64,000 nt of DNA from Lachnospiraceae bacterium (GTDB lineage Bacteria > Bacillota > Clostridia > Lachnospirales > Lachnospiraceae). Shown here in pieces: positions 1-6,491 of this stretch; position 1 is the first letter of the stretch, and each line of letters begins with the position of its first letter. The DNA lies in NCBI GenBank assembly GCA_900168235.1, contig FUZG01000005.1, positions 1 to 64,000 on the forward strand, in the 5' to 3' direction. Made by a program: the position numbers and the translations under genes. The notes beneath the pieces were generated by a model. The model made no database searches and had not been told where the DNA came from. It was given only the letters and a program-made list of their open reading frames with translations.

Positions 1-2
1 GG

Positions 3-254
3 GCAGAATGTCTTGAACGAATAACCAGCGATTACGGAACTCAGCTGAGAATGAACCGTAGTATTCAAGCGGAAGGATCCTTCGCAAACGTGAAAGAAGA
101 CATGAACTTCAGAAGATATCTATATCGCGGAAAAGAAAATGTTCTTGCACAGAGCATACTTCTGGCAATCGGTTATGACATAAATAAGCTGCATCATAAG
201 ATTGTATCTGATCGAACCGGAACGCATCTGTTTGAATTGAAAAAAGCCTCATAA
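3..254 (+). pseudogene. Transposase C-terminal fragment, IS1182-like, cut by window edge
   Basis: The frame is open from base 3 and ends at TAA 252-254. The residues around RMNRSIQAEGSFANVKED, then RRYLYRGKENVL and INKLHHK, match the C-terminal end of IS1182-type DDE transposases (the domain holding the last catalytic Glu region). Only about 83 residues lie in the window, so it is unknown whether the rest of the gene is intact upstream. An ATG at 51 is internal to the family alignment and not a likely true start. A small hairpin at 290-307 follows the stop and may be the element's terminator or part of its end. No terminal inverted repeat could be fixed from this one end. Confidence 0.75.
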
Positions 255-289
255 TTTTTGACACTTCAAAACGAAAAAGGCAACAATGC

Positions 290-307
290 GCCGATTTTCA
301 CATCGGC
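290..307 (+). terminator. Small hairpin after transposase remnant
   Basis: GCCGAT at 290-295 pairs with ATCGGC at 302-307 around a 6-nt loop, about 36 nt after the transposase stop. There is no long T-run, so termination is only possible. Confidence 0.35.
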
Positions 308-372
308 TTGTTAAAGTACTCAATTTTTCACAATAACAATGAAAACCATTTCTCAAATCCACAATTTATGGT

Positions 373-424
373 AAAAAAAGGAGCCTCGCTTAGATAATTT
401 AATCATCTAAAGCGACAGCCCCTT
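373..424 (-). terminator. Terminator of the tRNA operon
   Basis: Read on the minus strand, a long stem (GGGGCT-TCGCTT-AGAT side pairing with ATCTAAGCGA-GGCTCC) is followed directly by a run of seven Ts (A-run 373-379 on the plus strand). It lies just past the last tRNA (Lys) and is a convincing intrinsic terminator. The plus strand reads CCCC then TTTT after the stem, so it may also stop rightward transcription weakly. Confidence 0.85.
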
Positions 425-434
425 TTCATAAGTC

Positions 435-507
435 TGAGACACGCGGGAGTCGAACCCGCGACAACCTGATTAAAAGTCAGGTGCTCTACCAACTGAGCTA
501 GTATCTC
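435..507 (-). tRNA. tRNA-Lys (TTT anticodon)
   Basis: Cloverleaf on the minus strand. The acceptor arm GAGATAC pairs with GTGTCTC (one G-T wobble), the anticodon loop is CTTTTAA, and the T-arm has GGTTCGACTCC. The discriminator is A, and no CCA is encoded. It is the last tRNA of the six-gene cluster. Confidence 0.95.
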
Positions 508-556
508 ATATTAATTAATGTATTGATCAGCTTTACTATCAAGCAGGTAAAGCTAG

Positions 557-628
557 CAGGGCTAGCCGGATTCGAACCGGCGAATACAGCAGTCAAAGTG
601 CTGTGCCTTACCGCTTGGCGATAGCCCT
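557..628 (-). tRNA. tRNA-Gln (TTG anticodon)
   Basis: The acceptor arm AGGGCTA/TAGCCCT is fully paired. The anticodon stem CAGCA/TGCTG holds the loop CTTTGAC, giving anticodon TTG. The T-arm is GGTTCGAATCC. The discriminator is G and CCA is not encoded. Confidence 0.95.
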
Positions 629-650
629 AAGTGGCCTCTGACCAATTCAG

Positions 651-725
651 GGTGGAATGAGGGATTCGAACCCTCGATCTCCAGAACCACAATCTGGCGC
701 GTTAACCAACTACGCCAATCCCACC
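651..725 (-). tRNA. tRNA-His (GTG anticodon)
   Basis: The anticodon stem CCAGA/TCTGG holds the loop TTGTGGT. An extra 5' G pairs with C73, the encoded G-1 identity element of tRNA-His. The acceptor arm then runs GTGGGAT/ATTCCAC with one G-T wobble. CCA is not encoded. Confidence 0.95.
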
Positions 726-760
726 ATTAAAGGTAGATACCGATTACGGTTATCTACAAA

Positions 761-834
761 TGTGCTCGCAGGGATTCGAACCCTGGACCTACGGCTTAGA
801 AGGCCGTTGCTCTATCCAGCTGAGCTACGAACAC
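761..834 (-). tRNA. tRNA-Arg (TCT anticodon)
   Basis: Acceptor GTGTTCG/CGAGCAC. The anticodon stem ACGGC/GCCGT holds the loop CTTCTAA, anticodon TCT, reading AGA/AGG. Discriminator A, no encoded CCA. Confidence 0.95.
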
Positions 835-860
835 AAACCTCGTTTCAAATCTTGAAACGA

Positions 861-931
861 AGCGGGTGATGGGAATCGAACCCACGTATCCAGCTTGGAA
901 GGCTGGTGTTCTACCATTGAACTACACCCGC
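861..931 (-). tRNA. tRNA-Gly (TCC anticodon)
   Basis: Acceptor GCGGGTG/CACCCGC is fully paired. The anticodon stem CCAGC/GCTGG holds the loop CTTCCAA, anticodon TCC. The T-arm shows GGTTCGATTCC. Discriminator T, no encoded CCA. Confidence 0.95.
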
Positions 932-958
932 ATCAACGACTGATGCTTCGAAATCAAG

Positions 959-1033
959 TCGGGGTGACAGGATTCGAACCTGCGACTTCCTGGTCCCAAA
1001 CCAGGCGCTCTAGCCAAACTGAGCCACACCCCG
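959..1033 (-). tRNA. tRNA-Pro (TGG anticodon)
   Basis: Acceptor CGGGGTG/CACCCCG. The anticodon stem CCTGG/CCAGG holds the loop TTTGGGA, anticodon TGG. First gene of the cluster, about 31 nt downstream of the predicted start of transcription. Discriminator A, no encoded CCA. Confidence 0.95.
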
Positions 1034-1071
1034 TTTGCTGAATCGCAACTCCAAATCGTGACGCAAGGAAT

Positions 1072-1100
1072 ATTATATGCATTTACCTGCTATGTGTCAA
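1072..1100 (-). promoter_or_regulatory. Consensus sigma-A promoter of the tRNA cluster
   Basis: On the minus strand TTGACA (1095-1100) and TATAAT (1072-1077) are separated by exactly 17 nt, a perfect match to the housekeeping consensus. Transcription would start near 1065 and read through all six tRNAs to the terminator at 373-424. Confidence 0.9.
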
Positions 1101-1127
1101 CAATAAATTTAATATTTTTTTATTTTT

Positions 1128-1160
1128 CCTGAGAAGTCCTATTTTACGGGGTTCCTCAGG
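1128..1160. other. Hairpin between the yfcE operon end and the tRNA promoter
   Basis: CCTGAG at 1128-1133 pairs with CTCAGG at 1155-1160, with partial pairing inside. It follows the stop of the minus-strand operon by about 25 nt but lacks a T-run in that direction, so it is only a possible terminator or 3' stabilising stem. Confidence 0.35.
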
Positions 1161-1183
1161 TATATAATTTCTGTTATTTTTGC

Positions 1184-1666
1184 TCAGTCCAGATAGTTTA
1201 TCGCAAAAAACGGAGTACCGTTCTGATCAAATTCCATGATCATATATGATGGACGTCTTCCATCCTGTCTCGGGTAAGAGAGACTTCCGGGATTCAATAC
1301 TCTCACATTTCCAACTTTTTCGTTGGCAGGCTTATGGGTGTGTCCGCAGAATACGAAATCAACTCCGCGGTCCTCTCCCTCATCAGCAAGCCTCTCCAGT
1401 CCCATTCCCACGCCGTAGCGGTGTCCATGGGTCAGGAAAGCGGTAAAATCGCCTATTTCAAACACTTCTTCCTGAGGAAGATCTGTCATCCAGTCATTAT
1501 TTCCTGCAACAATATGACAGGGACATCCTGCGATCTCTTCTATCCTGTCTTCCTGTCCTTCTACATCACCGCAGTGGATGAGCATATCGTAGGGACCTGT
1601 TTCCTCTACAACAGTCATAAAATTTTCAAGTCTTCCATGTGTATCACTGACTATCAGGATTCTCAT
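1184..1666 (-). CDS. YfcE/MJ0936-type metallophosphoesterase
   Basis: A 160-residue cytoplasmic calcineurin-like phosphoesterase of the YfcE/MJ0936 family. All metal-binding blocks are visible in order: SDTHG near residue 7, CGDVE near 32, GNND near 55, THGH near 80 and GHTH near 109, and the length is usual for the family. Family members hydrolyse phosphodiesters in vitro; the natural substrate is generally unclear. The ATG overlaps the stop of the upstream rdgB by 4 nt, so translation is coupled. The same arrangement next to RdgB is common in clostridia. It is the last gene of a four-gene operon. Confidence 0.9.
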   Translation of the reverse strand: MRILIVSDTHGRLENFMTVVEETGPYDMLIHCGDVEGQEDRIEEIAGCPCHIVAGNNDWMTDLPQEEVFEIGDFTAFLTHGHRYGVGMGLERLADEGEDRGVDFVFCGHTHKPANEKVGNVRVLNPGSLSYPRQDGRRPSYMIMEFDQNGTPFFAINYLD

Positions 1667-2280
1667 ACTTCTTCAGCCTTTTCATAACTTTCTATTTCTG
1701 TCCGGATCATTCTGAGAGCCTTTCCTCTGTGACTCTCTTCATTTTTTACCTCTGCAGGCAGTTCTGCAGTTGTAACACCGTATTTAGGCAGGATAAATAT
1801 CGGATCATATCCAAATCCGTTTTCTCCTGCTTCTTTATATCCGATCCGGCCTTCCATCACGCCGCGGACAACTTTCTCCGTACCATCGGGAAATACCGCT
1901 GCTACAGCGCATACAAACCGTGCTGTGCGCTTTTCGTCCGGCACACCCTCAAGTCTCTCGATCAGATTATTGTTTTTTACATGGTAGGATGTATCTTCTC
2001 CCATGTATCTTGCAGAATAGATGCCGGGTTCTTTATTGAGCGCGTCGATCTCCAGACCGGAATCATCAGAAAGAACGAGTCCGCCTGTGATATCCCAGAT
2101 GGTCTTTGCCTTTATGAGTGCATTTTCTTCAAACGTAGTGCCGTTCTCGTCGATATCTGCCTGCACTCCGGCTTCTTTCATTGAAAGAACAGGAACGTCT
2201 ATGCCATCCAGGATCTCACGTATCTCACGGACTTTATCCTTGTTTCCGGTTGCAAATATGATCTTTTCTATTCTGCTCAT
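1663..2280 (-). CDS. rdgB: XTP/dITP diphosphatase (RdgB/HAM1)
   Basis: A 205-residue house-cleaning nucleotide pyrophosphatase that hydrolyses non-canonical purine triphosphates (dITP, XTP) to monophosphates, keeping them out of DNA and RNA. Diagnostic blocks are ATGNKDKVREI at the N-terminus (substrate loop), LSDDSGLEIDAL near residue 70 (catalytic acidic residues), PGIYSARY, and FGYDPIF near 157. The length is normal. The start is supported by AAGGA 6 nt upstream of the ATG. It lies 10 nt after the amidase gene and overlaps the phosphodiesterase gene downstream. Confidence 0.95.
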   Translation of the reverse strand: MSRIEKIIFATGNKDKVREIREILDGIDVPVLSMKEAGVQADIDENGTTFEENALIKAKTIWDITGGLVLSDDSGLEIDALNKEPGIYSARYMGEDTSYHVKNNNLIERLEGVPDEKRTARFVCAVAAVFPDGTEKVVRGVMEGRIGYKEAGENGFGYDPIFILPKYGVTTAELPAEVKNEESHRGKALRMIRTEIESYEKAEEV

Positions 2281-2290
2281 TTTTGTGTCC

Positions 2291-3292
2291 TTATCTCTTT
2301 AGTATTGCATCAGAAACCGCTTTTGCCGCTTTTTCTGCAAAATCTTCCGCTGCCATTTTTTCTGCCTCGGCTTTATTTGTGAGGTAACCAAGCCTTATAA
2401 AATAAACCGGACAATCTGCCTTTTCTACGATATCCGGCACATTTTCGTCTGTTTTATCTGATATGGAAAATCCCAGCTCTTCTGCAAGGACCTGCTCAAT
2501 CTCAGCTATTTTTTCGCTGTTTTCTTCCTGTGACATCACGCAGACCCCGTGTGTAACACGTGTTCTCGAATCTGCATTTGTGTGAAGGCTTATTATCAGA
2601 TCTGCGCTGACAGTGCTCGCCGCCTGCACTCTTGTCTCTGTATCTGCGTCAGTATCAAGGTCATGAGTGAGATACACCTTCACATCACGGTCTCTGAGCT
2701 CGTTTATGAGCGCTTCCGTGCACTTTCCAACAATATCCTTTTCAGATATACCGTATGCCACAGAACCTTCATTATCGCCGCCGTGGCCTGCATCTACTGC
2801 CACGATCATTTTGTAGACATCCTGAAATTCTTTCAGTCCTACATATAGATTTCCGTTATCTACCAATGTATCCGGCACAAAGAGTCCGTCTGTATCAAGT
2901 TCTATGACAGCCACCTGATTTTCGTAGCCATAGCGGATATTCCGAATGTTTTTCATATCGCCGGAAAAGAAATTTCTATGATAAAAATATGCCGGCACAT
3001 CAGATATTGATATCTTTATCCTCTGCTCGGTCTCCTCCTCGCTCACGGATATATTGTCACTTCCGACGCCATCCGGAAGCGGTATCGTAAGATAACCTAT
3101 TCTGTCAGCGTCTCTGTTGCTGACCTCCTCTGTCACCTCTGTTTTTTCGGTAAGGCTTCTTAACATTCCTTCTTTTACAGTAGTATTTTCCGCAGGAAAA
3201 GTCGCTGCTATGAACAGAGATGCCATGGATATCACGCCAAAGACCAGACTGATGACCGCCGCTGTCTTCATGAGACGGGATCCGTCATTCAT
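2291..3292 (-). CDS. N-acetylmuramoyl-L-alanine amidase, membrane-anchored
   Basis: A 333-residue wall hydrolase of the Amidase_3 fold, cleaving the amide bond between MurNAc and the stem peptide. An uncleaved N-terminal membrane anchor (residues about 8-30) is followed by an acidic linker and a region of unknown fold (about 60-160). The catalytic domain starts at VDAGHGG, with the first zinc His; SEKDI holds the Glu ligand near 185 and SLHTNA the second His near 236. The C-terminal glutamate block of classic members is not obvious. GGGAG precedes the ATG, which overlaps the upstream methyltransferase stop by 4 nt. A membrane-held amidase suggests a role in cell separation or wall turnover. 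Confidence 0.88.
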   Translation of the reverse strand: MNDGSRLMKTAAVISLVFGVISMASLFIAATFPAENTTVKEGMLRSLTEKTEVTEEVSNRDADRIGYLTIPLPDGVGSDNISVSEEETEQRIKISISDVPAYFYHRNFFSGDMKNIRNIRYGYENQVAVIELDTDGLFVPDTLVDNGNLYVGLKEFQDVYKMIVAVDAGHGGDNEGSVAYGISEKDIVGKCTEALINELRDRDVKVYLTHDLDTDADTETRVQAASTVSADLIISLHTNADSRTRVTHGVCVMSQEENSEKIAEIEQVLAEELGFSISDKTDENVPDIVEKADCPVYFIRLGYLTNKAEAEKMAAEDFAEKAAKAVSDAILKR

Positions 3293-4446
3293 TGTCTATC
3301 TCCCTTTTTCTTTGGCGGCTTTGGACCAGGGAACTGATAAAATCTGGTCTCAAGCATACCGTTATAGATTTTTCTGTTCTTTGCAGCTTTTTTGCCTATA
3401 TAGCGCTCTGTATCAGCATAGGATGTGATCACGTAGGATGACCATGTATCAAGACGTTTCAGAGCGTTTCCAAAGTCTGAATATATGCCCGGAAGCGTTT
3501 TCTTTTCTTCAAGACGCTCACCATACGGCGGGTTTGTGATCACGAAACCGTACTGCTTCGGATGGCTCAGATCTTTTACAGGTCTGCACTGGAAGTGGAT
3601 GAGATCTGCAACTCCTGCCATCTCAGCATTTTCGCGGGCAATCTTTATTATCTCAGGATCTGCGTCGTATCCCTGGATATCTGTCTCTATATCAAGATTT
3701 ACAAGGCTTCTCGCCTCATCGAGCACGTTATACCATACTTTACGTCCGATGAGATTTGTCCAGTTTTCCGCTGTAAATTCTCTCTCCATTCCGGGAGCGA
3801 TATTTGCCGCGATCATTGCCGCTTCTATAGGAAATGTTCCGCTTCCGCAGAAGGGGTCTACCAGCACTCTGTCGCCGTGCCAAGGGGTCAGAAGGATAAG
3901 CGCCGCAGCCAGATTTTCCGCGATGGGAGCAAGTCCCTGCTTTTTTCTGTATCCTCTCTTATGAAGAGAATCACCCGTTGTATCGAGACCGACAGTTACC
4001 CTGTCTTTATAGAAAAATACGCGGAGGGGATAGTCTTCTCCGTCTTCTTCAAAGCGCTCGCGATGGTACTTGAGTTTCATCCTCTCTACCATGGCTTTTT
4101 TCATTATAGACTGGATATCAGATGGGCTGAAGAGCTTTGACTTTACTGTACTTGCCTTTTTTACCCAGAATCTGGCATCTTCCGGAAGGTAGTCTTCCCA
4201 GGGAAGTGCTTTTGTTGCTTCAAAAAGCTCGTCGTAGGTTCTTGCTTCAAAGGTTCCTACGTTGATAAGGATTCTTTCCGCAGTACGAAGGAACACGTTT
4301 GCTCTCGCAACCGCATCTTCATCTCCCGCAAAGGTCACACGGCCGTCTTCGACGCTCGTGATCTCATATCCAAGTTCTGTTATTTCTCTTTTTAATACCG
4401 CTTCCAGACCAAAATGGCATGGAGCTATTAATTCAAATTTTCTCAT
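3289..4446 (-). CDS. THUMP-domain class I RNA methyltransferase (YpsC/RlmL N-half type)
   Basis: A 385-residue RNA N2-guanine methyltransferase. The N-terminal part (about 1-155) is a ferredoxin-like/THUMP RNA-binding region. The C-terminal part is a Rossmann methyltransferase with DPFCGSGTF (SAM loop, near 200) and TNPPYGERL (catalytic NPPY, near 304). The C-terminal RlmK domain of enteric RlmL is absent, as in Bacillus YpsC, so the likely target is 23S rRNA, but this is inference. A GTG at 4452 is in frame; the ATG at 4446 is chosen because the protein then starts with the usual MRKFELIAPCHFGLE. No clear Shine-Dalgarno is seen. First gene of the operon running to 1184. Confidence 0.88.
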   Translation of the reverse strand: MRKFELIAPCHFGLEAVLKREITELGYEITSVEDGRVTFAGDEDAVARANVFLRTAERILINVGTFEARTYDELFEATKALPWEDYLPEDARFWVKKASTVKSKLFSPSDIQSIMKKAMVERMKLKYHRERFEEDGEDYPLRVFFYKDRVTVGLDTTGDSLHKRGYRKKQGLAPIAENLAAALILLTPWHGDRVLVDPFCGSGTFPIEAAMIAANIAPGMEREFTAENWTNLIGRKVWYNVLDEARSLVNLDIETDIQGYDADPEIIKIARENAEMAGVADLIHFQCRPVKDLSHPKQYGFVITNPPYGERLEEKKTLPGIYSDFGNALKRLDTWSSYVITSYADTERYIGKKAAKNRKIYNGMLETRFYQFPGPKPPKKKGDRQ

Positions 4447-4517
4447 AAGCACTATTCTATTACATCGTTTTTCAAATATCTACATAATAATGTTTGGGAA
4501 TCGAACAAGCTGACGGC

Positions 4518-4567
4518 ACAGGCAGGTGCATTATCATACACGCGTGTATGATAATGCATCTGCCTGT
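4518..4567. repeat. 50-bp near-perfect palindrome
   Basis: The centre lies between 4542 and 4543 (CACG|CGTG), and the arms of 25 bp match at every position except one (4526/4559). There is no loop, so it could extrude as a cruciform or fold as a very stable RNA hairpin. The plus strand has a short TTTT a few bases after it; the minus strand has no T-run. Confidence 0.85.
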
Positions 4568-4686
4568 CGCCTGTTTTACGAAAATCAGAAGGTCATCGAC
4601 CTTTGGATGTGATGGAAACAAATGTATTAATGCGCGAATCTTGTTATAAAGGAAATTCGCAGAATTTTTTTACAGCAAGAAAAGAC

Positions 4687-4706
4687 CCGGCGGGGGACCG
4701 CCGGGC
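4687..4706 (-). terminator. GC-rich hairpin, possible leftward terminator
   Basis: CCCGGCGG (4687-4694) pairs perfectly with CCGCCGGG (4699-4706) around a GGGA loop. Read on the minus strand it is followed by TCTTTTCTTG, a moderate T-rich tail. It may be a back-up terminator for the transcript that ends at 5004-5063. Confidence 0.45.
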
Positions 4707-4962
4707 CATTGAGGGGAGTATAAATATTTATAAAGGGGTTATCATAAAAAGAATTATTGAAGGGTTAATTCTTTTTACACGATGATAATAACACCTCGCG
4801 GGGGACAATGCAAGACCTTTTTGATTGTTCACAATATTTTAATAATTTTCGCTCAAACCCGCATGGTTACTGGATTTGTTCGGTGTATACAGTATTCAAC
4901 AGGCGTTATTGTACTGAAAATAGCACAATATTTTAAATTTTTTCTTATTCGCACTTATATAA

Positions 4963-5003
4963 CAAGTTACCCGAGACGCGAAAATATCTCGCTAAGTGCT
5001 CCG
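4963..5003 (-). repeat. Terminator-associated repeat, copy 1
   Basis: On the minus strand, directly after the 19-T tract of the terminator, the sequence reads CGGAGCACTTAGCGAG and continues with ATATTTTCGCG, ending with GTAACTTG. The same 16-nt core directly follows terminator T-tracts at 24645 and 29032. Confidence 0.85.
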
Positions 5004-5063
5004 AAAAAAAAAAAAAAAAAAAGCGGCGTATTTCAGGATTATATAATCCCAAAATACACCGCT
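5004..5063 (-). terminator. Strong intrinsic terminator with a 19-T tract
   Basis: On the minus strand a stem of about 18 bp (AGCGGTGTATTT side with GAAATACGCCGC, plus inner GGGATTA/TAATCC) is followed by 19 uninterrupted Ts (A-run 5004-5022). It lies 17 nt after the stop of the gene at 5080. The homopolymer length may be uncertain in the assembly. Confidence 0.95.
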
Positions 5064-5079
5064 ATCGATCAGTTATATA

Positions 5080-5670
5080 TTAAGCACCGAAGCTTTTTCT
5101 CGGATACCTTTCCTTGAGCACTTCGCAGTAGCCGATAAGGAGATTTCTGAACTCCTCAAAAGTAAATTCTGCCTTGAAGTTCTCAAGCTTTTCTATCTTG
5201 TGGTTGTTGTGCGGATTTCTTCTGTCCTTTGCAAACACGTGCTCTTTATTCCAGAATCCGACGTCTGTAAATCTGGTTACGTCATTAAATGCGATGGTCT
5301 TATTTTCAGGATCAACTGCGATATGGGTATGGATAGCTGCGTGACGCATCCTTAAAAGAACGTTCTTCGGTGTTACCTTTTCCTCTGAGTTCATAATACG
5401 GAAGAAGCCATTTACATAGCCTCTTGCAAAATATGTATCTACGATAGGCTTTTCAGCATCCTCTGCTGAATGTGCGGCAAATACTTCTGCAGCTTTTGAG
5501 CCTTCTGTAAATGTCATTTCATCATCAAGTACTGACAGATCATCAGCCTTGGGATAAAGAACAAGTCCGTTCACAGCATTTACCAGTACGCTGAAATCAT
5601 CCTCTGCGGCACTCTTAAGTGACTCTGCGGTCTTATCAAGATACAGACCGATCAATTCTCTTTCTTCCAT
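5080..5670 (-). CDS. Uncharacterised protein, HEPN-like
   Basis: A 196-residue soluble protein that I do not recognise with certainty. The start is placed at the ATG at 5670, behind GAGAAAGGA; a TTG at 5718 is in frame but has no ribosome site. The middle reads VLLRMRHAAIHTHI followed by IAFND, which resembles the R-x4-H motif and following strand of HEPN-fold families (RNA-binding or RNase domains, often in toxin-antitoxin or stress systems), and the C-terminal FTFEEFRNLLIGYCEVL looks like the closing helices. No antitoxin-like partner sits beside it; the next gene upstream is a DUF1700 membrane protein 51 nt away. HEPN assignment is inference from motif shape only. Confidence 0.55.
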   Translation of the reverse strand: MEERELIGLYLDKTAESLKSAAEDDFSVLVNAVNGLVLYPKADDLSVLDDEMTFTEGSKAAEVFAAHSAEDAEKPIVDTYFARGYVNGFFRIMNSEEKVTPKNVLLRMRHAAIHTHIAVDPENKTIAFNDVTRFTDVGFWNKEHVFAKDRRNPHNNHKIEKLENFKAEFTFEEFRNLLIGYCEVLKERYPRKSFGA

Positions 5671-5721
5671 AAAAAACAAAAATCCTTTCTCTTTCTTTAA
5701 TGCATAACAGCCGTACAAAAA

Positions 5722-6180
5722 TCAGCTGTTAAACATCCTGAACACGAGCCAGGCAACGGCTATCACGACAAGAGCAGGCGCTAAGAAGACAATAAACGAT
5801 CCTACAAGGAATATGATAAGTACGAGAACAAGTATGGCAATAAGAGGTACTGCTATCATGGCAAGGGTTGCTTTCCATCCGGTCAGTATCTTCGCTCTTT
5901 CCTCATCAGCCTTACGCTTTTCTTCCTTTTTCTCCTCTTCATCTTTCCACTCTTCATAGGAAGCCCCCCGAAGATTCTGAGGATCACTGGTTTCTATTAT
6001 GGTTTTTGCAAGAAGACGCGGATTTCCAAGGCTTTCAATGACTTCTTCCTCACTTCTGCCTTTTCTCTTTTCCGTTTCTATATATTCTTCATAATAGCGA
6101 ACATTTTCAGTTATTATCTGCGAGCTCACACTTCCGCGGAGTGCATCAGAAAGCTCTGTTAAAAATGCCTGTTCTGTCAT
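5722..6180 (-). CDS. DUF1700/HAAS-domain membrane protein
   Basis: A 152-residue membrane protein. The N-terminal 75 residues form the helical DUF1700/HAAS signature (LTELSDAL near 10, YYEEYIE near 30, GRSEEEVIESLGNP near 42). A charged helical linker rich in Glu and Lys follows (about 80-100), then two hydrophobic segments near 105-130 and 132-150. HAAS proteins usually sit beside a PadR regulator and are thought to act as its membrane partner; none is seen here. The start at 6180 is chosen because GGAAGG lies 7 nt upstream; the ATG at 6195 would place that site inside the gene. Function unknown. Confidence 0.75.
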   Translation of the reverse strand: MTEQAFLTELSDALRGSVSSQIITENVRYYEEYIETEKRKGRSEEEVIESLGNPRLLAKTIIETSDPQNLRGASYEEWKDEEEKKEEKRKADEERAKILTGWKATLAMIAVPLIAILVLVLIIFLVGSFIVFLAPALVVIAVAWLVFRMFNS

Positions 6181-6210
6181 ATTTTTTCCTTCCATGTTCA
6201 GATGGTTTTC

Positions 6211-6219
6211 ATTATATCA
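6211..6219 (-). promoter_or_regulatory. Extended -10 promoter candidate for the DUF1700 gene
   Basis: On the minus strand TGATATAAT gives a consensus -10 with the TG extension, 31 nt before the chosen start codon. No good -35 is visible, as is usual for extended -10 promoters. The rest of 6220-6454 is AT-rich with nothing else recognised. Confidence 0.45.
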
Positions 6220-6454
6220 CACACCATACCACCAAAATGTTAAATATAAATGATGTAAGGTTCAAAAATAAATCCTTCTGACTCTAACATCATCACATAA
6301 ATTATTGCTAAACTAAAACATAAAGAATTGTTTATAAATCATCAAAAACAGGTGTGTGCAGGAATACTTTCGGAAAAATGTTTTAACTTTCATACACTTG
6401 CATTATGTTCTGAAAGCCTCTTTCTGCCGATATAATTAAATGTGTTAATATTGA

Positions 6455-6490
6455 AACAGACATCCGTTATAACCCGGATGTCTGTTTTTT
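6455..6490. terminator. Hairpin with 12-bp stem after the GLUG protein gene
   Basis: AACAGACATCCG (6455-6466) pairs with CGGATGTCTGTT (6475-6486). The plus strand has a run of six Ts after it; on the minus strand, where the GLUG gene ends 2 nt earlier, the tail is GTTTCAATATT. It probably ends the GLUG/RND operon and blocks rightward readthrough. Confidence 0.75.
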
Positions 6491-6491
6491 G

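Larger units (their letters stand above)
4453..5003. other. Long intergenic region with several hairpins and no gene
   Basis: About 550 nt upstream of the methyltransferase operon. It holds a 50-bp palindrome (4518-4567), a GC-rich hairpin (4687-4706), AT-rich DNA and, at its right end, one copy of the terminator-associated repeat (4963-5003). The short open frames here (4603-4785 and 4782-5117) have no ribosome site and no protein-like composition, so no gene is called. No clear promoter for the leftward operon was identified. Confidence 0.6.

Noticed and set aside
657-869. 70-residue open frame on the plus strand
   Set aside because: It runs antisense through the tRNA-His and tRNA-Arg genes; its apparent protein is tRNA sequence.
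435-1033. Genomic island or prophage attachment at the tRNA cluster
   Set aside because: No integrase gene and no direct repeat of a tRNA 3' end was found; only a transposase tail lies nearby.
4603-5117. Two short plus-strand frames in the long gap (4603-4785, 4782-5117)
   Set aside because: No ribosome site and no protein-like composition; the second runs through the poly-A tract and the terminator hairpin.
5671-5718. TTG start at 5718 extending the HEPN-like protein by 16 residues
   Set aside because: No ribosome site precedes it, whereas the ATG at 5670 has a purine-rich site inside that extension.
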